Of a stretch of DNA of 64,000 bases, positions 46,857-58,701 are shown one piece after another. The translations under genes and the position numbers were made by a program. Within the stretch, counting starts at the first letter, position 1. Every line of letters starts with the position of its first letter. Source of the stretch: Rugalucina vietnamica (Eukaryota; Mollusca; Bivalvia; Lucinida; Lucinidae). The DNA lies in NCBI GenBank assembly GCA_964017185.1, contig OZ024883.1, positions 41,160,395-41,224,394 of the forward strand, given 5' to 3'. The notes below the pieces were generated by a model, which had not been told where the DNA came from, searched no databases, and saw nothing but the letters and a program-made list of their open reading frames with translations.

Positions 46857-49800
46857 CTGAAAAATAGAAATGATACTTTACTATTAAATTCTATATCATA
46901 GGACAAGCAAATGCTTTATAGAAAAGGTATACTCATCCAAACATGTAAGCAACTAATCATAGCTTAATTAATCTTAAAAAAGATTGTAGAGAGCACAATG
47001 AGTTTCTTACTAAAAGATGTGCAATTGAACTGGTAAACAAACTCTGTCTTTTTTAGGCTTGTCATAGAACTGGCTGCCTGTGTCACTTTAATTTTGTAGA
47101 AAAAAAAAAAGACAGAAAACCACATGGTGAAAACATCCCAAGCTCATCAGAGCTTATGTTATACTATTATGATACTTGCCGACTCAAAATAAATCTTATC
47201 TTATCTTATCTTAAAGATAGTGATGTATATAGGTAGAGGAACTAGAAACTAAAGTTTTAAACTTCCCATGGTTTGGGTATCATTTTAAGCCCTCCAGTTA
47301 CTGACCGTTCTAGGTGGTTCTGCTGTGATTCGTGTTTATATTGCAAAGAAGAAACTACTACAGGGCTTAAACCAATTTTATGGGGTAAACACAAGATATG
47401 GGAAATTAAAAACATAAGTTTCTAGTTCTCTTCAGTAAAATGAGCCACGATGCGAAAAAAGTGCCTTTTTGTCTATGCGAAAACATAGACACAGATCAGC
47501 TGTGCAGTAACTGCATCTATGACTGTACAGGCTGGTTTGTGTCGGACCTGGTCCGAAACCAAAATTTTTGGTTTTATCACGCACAGGCAGGGCTGGGGTA
47601 ATCGTAATCTGTAATCGTAATCAGCTGTAATCGATTACAAAGTTTGAAGTAATCAGTTGTAATCAGTAATCAACCATTTTTCTGATTACAAGTAATTTAA
47701 TTTAATCAATTACATTGGAAAAATGGCTTGTAATCATGATTACATTCTGATAACATCTGATTACAATTAGATAAACTTTGGCTGGTTTTATATAATTAAA
47801 TGTTAATGTGAATACATGAACATGGGCAAAATCCACCCCACCCCCAAAACAACATAATTCATGAAACTTGTCTTCTTGTTTGCAATTGCACAGGCAAAAG
47901 ATGTTCTTGTAATTTACAGTCATAAATGAAACTTATTTGATATACATTTTGATGCCTTTTGCAATCTGATATGGAAATTGTATATTCCCTGAAAATTCAT
48001 ATTATCTAACACCCTAAGCTACAAATCATATTACAGCAATCACAGGCAGCAATATCCAAGCATTTCAACAGCCTTCAGCTTAGTGATTCTTCTAAAGCTC
48101 AGTCTAATGCACCACTTAGGTTAAATGGCTGTGTCACTTTAATTGGTTTGTTGGTCTTGAAAACAAAGGTTGTTCAAGGTGTGAACAGTTTCTTTTGTTG
48201 TATGCTGATGAATTAATTTGGTTATACATTTGAGTCAAACAAATTTGAGATTTACCTGTGACTACACCTGTACAAACTGTGAACAATCAAGATATGCATT
48301 AATAGTCATTTCAACTTTATTTTCTTTACAAATTGGGCATGTTAAGTTAACCAATTTGAAAGATCATTAAGTTAGTGAAGTTAACCAAAATTTTAGCTTT
48401 TTCCAGTTTGGTTTTCAAGGATCAAGGCATGTTTATAATTGTGTCTGTTCCCGGTCACTGCTTATTGAAAAGTCTTCCTTCTGACTGTGTTTTAGAAAAA
48501 AAAATCATTAAATGCAGGGTTATATTTTGCAGGACTTTCATGAATTAAGCAATTTATCATACTTGTCTGCTTGATAAAATTCAGCAAAATAACAAAAACT
48601 CAATGAAAGGCAAAACGTTTTAATTTGTTGAACAGTATGCTGTGTGATGGTTTATCCAACAAATAAGGTCATGGCGATGGGACATTGGTTTAATATCAAT
48701 GTCTGGTTCACTGAATCATGTCTGCTTCGGCTTCCAGGAAAAGGATATGATAATTCTCATAGAATTTAGTTCAAATGACACTTTTAGTGAGTTGCTATTG
48801 TTTCCACCCAAAACACCAGTGAGAGGCAAACAACTACTTCTATTAAAGAAACCAGATAAGAAAAGACGTTAATTGTCATCTTACCAAAGTAATCAAAAGT
48901 AATCTGATTACATTGTCAAAGTAATTGTAATTTAATCGATTACATTCAAAACACAAAGTAATCAGTTGTAATCGATTACAATTTTTGGACAAAGTAATCT
49001 GTAATTTAATCGATTACATTGCAATGTAATCTACCCCAGCCCTGCGCACAGGCGCAATAAAGTGAAAGTTACATACCTGTATACCTAACAACACCATGAC
49101 TAGCTTCCTTTCATGCATTGGCCCGAAAAATTTTAAAACTAGATTTATTAATGTCATATTATTACACTCCGTGTATAGACCATCCTCTCCCTTCTTTTCT
49201 TGTGTGTGAATTACACGTAAAGTTTTAAACACATAAATACATAATTTTCCTAGTGGATTTAATTTTTGTGGTTTATATTTGGTGAAGCTCATCCCGACTG
49301 TGTCTGATTTTTCATCATATCTGGAAAAGAGAGCAAAATACAGTCAGATTGATGGAAATGAGCCGCCTCGTGGGAAAACCAACAATGTGGTTTCCGAACA
49401 GGTCTGACACAGTCCGGCCTGTACCATCACTGGAAATTTTGGATTTAGAAAGTAGAGGAATTGTACTATCCATGTAGTGAAAACAAAGGCGCTGATCAGC
49501 TTCGAGGTTACCGCGAAGCTGATCTGCGCCTTTGTTTTCGCTTATGCCAGATTGTTGGTTTTCTAATGGGGCGGCTCAAATAAGGTCAACTCTATTCTCA
49601 CATATGTAAAGTTCAACCTCATTATGATGCACCTCACTATCGGCAGTTTTCAATATAACACAGCCGTGTTATGGCTTCCCAAATGATTATTTTGCTATAA
49701 CATGTCTATCATAAATAAACTCATTATAATGCAGTTTCACTTATAAGACAGTCTGTTTCCACGGACCCCAAAGATAGTGTTATAAAAAGCCTTTTAAATA

Positions 49801-52800
49801 GGGTTGACCTGTATTTTGTTGATGAGGGTCAATTTTGTTTGTTTTTGTTGAGGCTTAACATCCCAGTCAACAATTATTCGGTTATGTTGGGACGGAGTCA
49901 ATGCTTCCTGGGTTTAACCAGTACTGTAGGGAGTTAATGTGTCTTGCTCAAGGACACAACATGATGACCCCTGTGGGTATCGAACCCAGGACCTCTAGAT
50001 TCGGAGTCCGACGCTCTACCACTACGCCACTGTACTCCCTGGGGATAAATTTTGAAAACTTTACTGTCGCACATATGTCAATAAACACACACTGGTAGTA
50101 TAGTATGTCCAATAACTTCAGGCATATTTCTATGGCAAAATTTATTAAAATTAACCATTTACTTCCAATGGAGTGTAAGAATATAAGAATCTTACATGTG
50201 TGTCAGGGATGAATAGACAAATCTGTCCTGTGGGTAGTTTTGGCATCACGACATCACGAGGCTGAGCCTCGTGATGCCAAACTGTGACACGAGGGGCAGA
50301 TTTGTCTATCCATACCTTACATGCATGATAGATTCTTTTTCTTGCATGCCTTAATGTGGCGACACTTGCATTACGAAAACTTGCCCATGCACTATACATT
50401 TTTTCAGCTGTAAGAATTGAAAATTTTATTGGAAAAAAATTTGATGTTTTAATGTGTTTGCACAATACATTGATTGTGGGTACAGTTGGAACCTCCTCAT
50501 CAAGGCGGTTCTAACCAGTTCTCACAATCTATGTTTTGGATCAAAGAAAAGAAAAATAGTTATACCCCTGAGTACCCCAGTTTTACTTTATAAAAGTGGG
50601 TTTCAAGGGGGTAAACAAATCACAGACATATTATCCTGATGATTTTCATAACATTAAGGATTTCTCTATCTGGAGTACAAGAAAGAAAAATCAATCATAT
50701 GTTTTTGATACTGATAGACAAATCTGCCCCTCAGGTCGCAATTATCGGTGTATCCACAATCAATATTTTGAGCAAAAATATTGAAAATATCAAATTTTTT
50801 CCATATGAAATTTTTCATTTCTTAAAATCTTTGTATATTGCTTGGGCAAGTTTTGTGTAACATTACGAAAACTTGCCCATGCAATATGCTGAGATTTTTT
50901 TTAGCTTTATAAATTGAAAATTTTCAGCTGAAAAATTTTGATATTTTTCTTATTTTTGCTCAAAACATAGATTGTGGGTACACGTTAGAACCACCTCGGC
51001 TAACGAGTACCCACAATCTATGTTTTGGAGCAAAAATAAGAACTAGAGGACCATTGGTCCTGTAGCTCACCTGAGAGATTATCACATTGTAAGCTCATGA
51101 GATTTAAATTAATTGAGAATCGACCAATGAAAGTCTATGCATGGACACTATTGACCCCCGGGGCATGGCCAAATTTGACCCAGAGGCATGACTGGCACAA
51201 TTTATAATGGGGACTACCAAACATTGCTACATACAAAATATAGAAGCTCTGGGCCTTTTGGTTTCAGAGAAGAAGATTTTTGTTAGTTTTTCCCATTGTA
51301 GGTCTATGGAGACTATCTCCCCCCGTGGGCGTGGCCAAATTTGACCCCAGGGGCATGGCTGGCACAATTTATGTAGAGGACCATTAGCCATTGCCACATA
51401 CAAAATATCAAAGCTGTGTGCTCTGTGGTTTCAGAGAAGAAGATTTTTGAATTTTTTTCCCCATAGCAAGTCTATTGAGACTATCAACCTCCAGGGCCTG
51501 GCCAAATTTGACCCCAGGGGCATGATTGGCACAATTTATGTAGAGGACCATTAGCCATTGCTACATACCAAATATCAAAGCTGTGGGCCTAGTGGTTTCA
51601 GAGAAGAAGATTTTTTAATTTTTTTCCCATAGTAAGTCTATGGAGACTATCAAACCCCGGGGCGTGGCCAAATTTGACCCCAGGGGCATGAATGGCACAA
51701 TTTATGTAGAGGACCATTAGCCATTGCTACATACCAAATATCAAAGCTGTGGGCCTAGTGGTTTCAGAGAAGAAGATTTTTTTTAGTTTTTCCTATTGTA
51801 GGTCTATGGAGACTATTGACCCCCAGGGTGTGGCCAAATTTGACCCCAGGGGCATGGCTGGCACAATTTATGTAGAGGACCATTAGCCATTGCCACATAC
51901 AAAATATCAAAGCTGTGGGCCCTGTGGTTTCAGAGAAGAAGATTTTTGAATTTTTTTCCCATAGTAAGTCTATGGAGACTATCGACCCCCGGGGCGTGGC
52001 CAAATTTGACCCCAGGGGCATGAATGGCACAATTTATGTAGAGGACCATTAGCCATTGCTACATACCAAATATCAAAGCTGTGGGCCTAGTGGTTTCAGA
52101 GAAGAAGATTTTTTTAGTTTTTCCCATTGTAAGTCTATGGGACCTATCTGTTGCCATGGAAACCACAATTTTGATACAATCTGCTCCAAAACCTAATGCC
52201 ATCAATCCCCCAACCCAATTATGGTTCACATTAAATTTGATCAAGATCGGCCTTCCAGCTTCAGAAATATTGTTCTTTAAAATTGTGGATGGACGACGAC
52301 GACGACGGACGACGACGACGACGGATGCCTGCCTATCCTATAAGCTCACCTGTGAGCCTTCGGCTCAGGTGAGCTAACTAGAGGACCATTGGTCCTGTAG
52401 CTCACCTGAGAGATTATCACATTGTAAGCTCATGAGATTTAAATTAATTGAGAATCGACCAATGAAAGTCTATGCATGGACACTATTGACCCCCGGGGCA
52501 TGGCCAAATTTGACCCAGGGGCATGACTGGCACAATATATAATGGGGACTACCAAACATTGCTACATACAAAATATAGAAGCTCTGGGCCTTTTGGTTTC
52601 AGAGAAGAAGATTTTTGTTAGTTTTTCCCATTGTAAGTCTATGGAGACTATCTACCCCCGGGGCGTGGCCAAATTTGACCCCAGGGGCATGGCTGGCACA
52701 ATTTATGTAGAGGACCATTAGCCATTGCCACATACAAAATATCAAAGCTGTGGGCCCTGTGGTTTCAGAGAAGAAGGTTTTTGAATTTTTTTCCCATAGC

Positions 52801-55800
52801 AAGTCTATTGAGACTATCAACCTCCGGGGCCTGGCCAAATTTGACCCCAGGGGCATGAATGGCACAATTTATGTAGAGGACCATTAGCCATTGCTACATG
52901 CCAACTATCAAAGCTGTGGGCCTAGTGGTTTCAGAGAAGAAGATTTTTTAATTTTTTTCCCATAGTAAGTCTATGGAGACTATCAACCCCCGGGGCGTGG
53001 CCAAATTTGACCCCAGGGGCATGAATGGCACAATTTATGCAGAGGACCATTAGCCATTGCTACATACCAAATATCAAAGCTGTGGGCCTAGTGGTTTCAG
53101 AGAAGAAGATTTTTTTAGTTTTTCCTATTGTAGGTCTATGTAGACTATCGACCCCCGGGGCGTGGCCAAATTTGACCCCGGGGACATGATTGGCACAATT
53201 TATGTAGAGGACCATTAGCCACTGCCACATACAAAATATCAAAGCTGTGGGCCCTGTGGTTTCAGAGAAGAAGATTTTTGAATTTTTTTCCCATAGTAAG
53301 TCTATGGAGACTATCAACCCCCGGGGCGTGGCCAAATTTGACCCCAGGGGCATGAATGGCACAATTTATGTAGAGGACCATTAGCCATTGCTACATACCA
53401 AATATCAAAGCTGTTGGCCTAGTGGTTTCAGAGAAGAAGATTTTTTTTAATTTTTTTTCCTATTGTAGGTCTATGGAGACTATCGACCCCCCGGGGGTGG
53501 CCAAATTTGACCCCAGGGGATTGATTGGCACAATTTATGTAGAGGACCAATAGCCATTGCCACCTACAAAATATCAAAGCTGTGGGCCCTGTGGTTTCAG
53601 AGAAGAAGATTTTTGAATTTTTTTCCCATAGTAAGTCTATGGAGACTATCAACCCCCGGGGCGTGGCCAAATATGACCCCAGGGGCATGAATGGCACAAT
53701 TTATGTAGAGGACCATTAGCCATTGCTACATACCAAATATCAAAGCTGTGGGCCTAGTGGTTTCAGAGAAGAAGATTTTTTTAGTTTTTCCAATTGTAAG
53801 TCTATGGAGACTATCGACCCCCGGGGCGTGGCCAAATTTGACCCCAGGGGCATGGCTGGCACAATTTATGTAGAGGACCATTAGCCATTGCCACATACAA
53901 AATATCAAAGCTGTGGGCCCTGTGGTTTCAGAGAAGAAGATTTTTGAATTTTTTTCCCATAGTAAGTCTATGGAGACTATCAACCCCTGGGGCGTGGCCA
54001 AATTTGACCCCAGGGGCATGAATGGCACAATTTATGTAGAGGACCATTAGCCATTGCTACATACCAAATATCAAAGCTGTGGGCCTAGTGGTTTCAGAGA
54101 AGAAGATTTTTTTAGTTTTTCCCATTGTAAGTCTATGGGACCTATCTGTTGCCATGGAAACCACAATTTTGATACAATCTGCTCCAAAACCTAATGCCAT
54201 CAATCCCCCAACCCAATTATGGTTCACATTAAATTTGATCAAGATCGGCCTTCCAGCTTCAGAAATATTCTTCTTTGAAATTGTGGATGGACGACGACGA
54301 CGACGGACGACGACGACGACGGATGCCTGCCTATCCTATAAGCTCACCTGTGAGCCTTCGGCTCAGGTGAGCTAAAAATAGGTATACCCCTGCATACCCC
54401 AGTTTTGCTACATAAAAGTGGGGTATAAGGGGGTATACATTGCACGGACATGTTTTCCTGATGTGTAACACTCTTACCTTGGTAACCTATGTCTAGGACA
54501 TGGAACAAATCTGAATATCTGTGGTACTGAGTACAGAAAATTGGCAACTTGTGGTATAAAGAACAGCAACATGGTTTTACTAAAATGCCCCAGTATGGCG
54601 ACAACAGCAAACGTCATCCCGGAGAAATAACAGAATGTGTCGCCGACAAACCAGCTGGATGGATACCTGTGATAAAGATAGAAAATTGATTGTTTCGATG
54701 AGTTATGGTCTATTAAGAATAGTTTGTGACAGAACTGTTTAGAAAGTGTGATCTGTCATGATGCACTTCTTGAATCAGTGCAAGTGGAAGCATTGCAACA
54801 GAAATATTTTTATGGCTAAAGTCTCAATGAAAAGTATGAGCCAACCTTGAGGGAGGGTCGTGAACTTCGCTTCACCTCATAACAGTAACTATAAATCTAT
54901 GCACAGGTCTGAATAAATCAGACAAGCTACAGTTCAAGCTACAAAATTGTCAAAAATTCAGATATTTTTTCATAATTCATTTCATACACAAGTCATACCA
55001 ACACCTGTTTCTGCATACGGAAAAACAAAGACACTGACCAGCTGTGCAGTAACTTCATTGACAGTACAATTTCTCTTCTTCATAATTTACAGCCTCCTAA
55101 CTTTCTGTGACTATATATGCCGGTTTGTGTCAGACCCCATTGGAAAACGCAATTCTTTTTCACATCACAGTTCATATACATGTAATACAAAACTCACCAA
55201 TTATGGTAGCATAATGCTAAACATATGGCTGTATATGGCAGAATGAAGTAAATACTGAACACATGGGCCTGTCTATGCTCACCTGAAAGTGATAAAATAC
55301 AATGAAACATGTATACATAAACAGGAATATGTGTCTCAAAAAATTGTCAATTTTACAACTTAAGAAAAATATGTACATGAGAGTAGGCATGATTTCGTAA
55401 TGAGTCTAACAAGTCAGGCTCGATAACAGAAATTTACAATCTCATTGTTTGGTCAATCACTTCCTGGGTATTAATCAGTACTATGGGAAGCTACAAGTGT
55501 AGGTATCAAACACTGGTCCTCTCGCTCTGGAGTCCTATACTCTACTACTATGCAATCATGTTCCCAATGGTCTGTTTTGAGGTCTGAGTGCAGTGCATAG
55601 GTAGACAAAAAGCAAAGTGGTCAACCAGTTATCTGGTTATCATCAAACTTTGATAGTGTTTGGCATAAAACTGTTATGAAACCAAGCTAAAGTCATGAAA
55701 ACATATTGCATTAATCAATTCTTTCCACAAATAGGAATGCCAACCATGACCTCCAAGATTTTATTAATAATTTTATAACTAAAGGGAGATAATACAATTT

Positions 55801-58653
55801 TCTGTTTGGCACATACAATTCTATGTAGATGTACCCAGTCAGTAAATTACATGATCACAACTAGTATGGCAGAAAAATTATAGAAAACTGAAAAAACTTA
55901 CCCGACAGCTCAATAAAGTTGAATATTAATACTGATACACCTATCACAAAGCTCTGTCCTGCCTCTAGCCCATTGATTCCAGATAAAATGTTGATAGCAT
56001 TGGTACAAAACACAGCCAGCATCCCCATGTACACATAGTACAAGATACCTAGAACAAGTTTGACAAAAAATATTATAAACTTTTTGTCAACAAAGCCTGG
56101 TCATGTGAACAATCAAGTATTTCATGCTTCACGGACATATGAGCGTAAATTTCGAATTCCTCAAAAATATAATAGCCAAAATGGAATAAATGATAAATGA
56201 ACGATGTTGCTGATCAGTTGTATGGCTATTGCAAAGCTGATTTGTGTTGTTTTTGTTGATAGAACGGCTTTGGAGAGTTGGTTCTAACATGTAACCACAA
56301 TCTACCAGTATGTGTTGAGTTTTAAAATTAAAGAAAAATATCTTCTTATTTTTTTTTCAAATGAATTTTTTTCAATTTTTACAGCTTCTGATTAATCTGT
56401 ATACTACATGGGTGTGTTTTCATGTGTACATGTACAATACTTTACCTATGTCAAGGTCAAATCCCAGAAGCCCTCTGAAAGGTTTGGGTACAATGATTAC
56501 AGTGAAGTTATAGTTCACGAAGTACACCATCAGCAGAGGAAGTGAAGCCACTGTCGGGAGCCAGAGTTTGTGTCGCCACTTCAGGTTCAACACATCGTCG
56601 GCAAACCCCAGGAAAATCATACAACAGATAGACAGCAAGGCTGCTACGTACTCTATATACTGGAATAAAGTAAAAGAAATGGCTATTTTAAATAAAAGTT
56701 TTGCTGATTAGCATGTTAACATCTCATCAACAGCTAAGGTCATATGGAGACTGGTACATGTATAATAAATACATAATTTGATATATTATCCAATCATTAT
56801 GAGTAAAATACACATTCCAGAAAATAAAAATTCCTCACAAAAGTAATCATTAATCTTTGAAAAACTAAAAATTATTTTCTTTAGTTAACTCAAAATCCCA
56901 GATTTCCCCTGATACATGGACCATAAGTGAAAACTTTGGGTCACTTTTTTTTAAAGAGATACACCAATGGTGTACTGATCATGCACCCTACCCTGCTTTT
57001 TCTCACCATTTTGGGAAATTTTTGGTACAGGAGAAATGGGAAAACAGGCAATTTTTTTCTGTAAGCATGAATTTTAAAGCGATTGGGAAAGTTTACATTT
57101 TAAATTGGGTTTTTACAGCTAATTGGGGAGGTTTCAGGCTAACTGGGAAAAATTTGTTACCTAGAACCGGACCCAGTTTTGTATTAAAGAAAAAGCTGTG
57201 CTTTACCTCATGGTGTGGAAAAGCTTTATTGTCATTGTCTGCCAGGTGCTTGTAGAATGGTACCGGTATAAACAGGAACATGATCACCAGAAACACAGCT
57301 CCGCATATCACACCTGCAGACTCAGGACTGAAAACAAAACAAAAAAACTGATTATAGATATGGAGGTTTAACTTCCCAGGCAACAATTTTTCAGTCATGT
57401 TGAGGTGCAGCCAACTCTTCCTAGGCTAGGGTGCTTCCAGTACTAGAGTGTCCCCCTAATGTGTCCTGTTCAAGGACACAACATGAATAATTTCTAAGTC
57501 CGTGACCTTGACGGTCAAGGTACCATCACAACCCACCTGGGTGATCATGAGGTCAAGGCTTGACCTCATGATCACCCAGGTGGGTTGTGATGGTACCGCA
57601 TAAAACTTCAGACCAATATCTACCATCATGCAAAGTATCAACTTGATCCATCAACATGTTCAAGAGATATAGACTTTTAAAAACTTTAACCAAAAACTTT
57701 AATACAAAATTTCTAAGTCTGTGACCTTGACCTCAAGGTCACCCAGGTGGGTCAAGATGGTACCACATAAAACTTCAGACCAGTATCTACCAACATGCAA
57801 AGTATCAACTTGATCCATCAACATGTTCAAGAGATATAGACTCATAAAAACTTTAACCAAAAACTTTAACACAAAATTTCTAAGTCCGTGACCTTGACCT
57901 CAAGGTCACCCAGGTGGGTCATAATGGTACAGCATAAAACTTCAGACCAATATCTACCAAGATGCAAAGTATCAACTTGATCCATCATCAACAACTTCAA
58001 GAGATATAGACTCATAAAAATTTTAACCAAAAACTTTAACATTTGAGCAACGCCGACGCCAACACCGACGCCGACGCCGGGGTGACTGCAATAGCTCTTC
58101 CTGTACTTTCGTACAGGCGAGCTAAAAACACTTCCATGACATTTGTCCGATTCCAATATGTCGAAAATTAATTCTGTCCGATCAATATTAGGTTGACGTT
58201 TGGTCACATTTTTGTCGAAAATGTGTGAGAGTCGAAAAAAAGATTGTTTATTTCCATTTTATCTCATCTCAAAGTGAAGAGTACTGTTGCTTTTGGGATA
58301 ATGCAAAAACAAATTCTGTCATGGGGTATATGGTCTTACACTCATCATGTTTCCACAAGAGCTTATATTTGTGCATGAAAATTGTGAGATCTTCCCTTAT
58401 TGAAGGGGTTCACAACATAATTCATAAGGGTGGCTGAATTTGCTTATTTGCCCGGAATTTGAAAGTGAAAGAAAAGAATACTTATAACCCTATTATTACA
58501 AAAGGCCAAATGTGGTGAAATATTCTGAAATTATGAACACTAACAATGAGAAAATGTTAAAACAATTATGTCGGTTTATTGACTTTTTATTAAAAACGAT
58601 ATGCTAGCATATTTTTGAAGGTAACTAATGTCGATAAAGGTTGTAAGATTGTA

Positions 58654-58701
<48 letters not shown>

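Larger units (their letters stand above)
50861..54463 (+). mobile_element. A-type foldback element split by 3.3 kb of hairpin-ended elements
   Basis: Left part 50861-51042 (CATTACGAAAACTTGCCC, core with AACATAGATTGTGGGTAC arms and a short CCACCTCGGC centre, then GCAAAAATAAGAA). Right part 54376-54463 (AAAATAGGTATACCCCTGCA to ACATGTTTTCCTGATG). Joining them gives the usual A sequence, so the block 51043-54375 is an insertion. Confidence 0.75.

Noticed and set aside
51764-54028. Series of similar minus-strand frames (about 88-100 codons) starting MPFMPLGS
   Set aside because: They recur once per dimer of the tandem-module element and follow its repeat, with no splice or promoter support; repeat shadows rather than genes.
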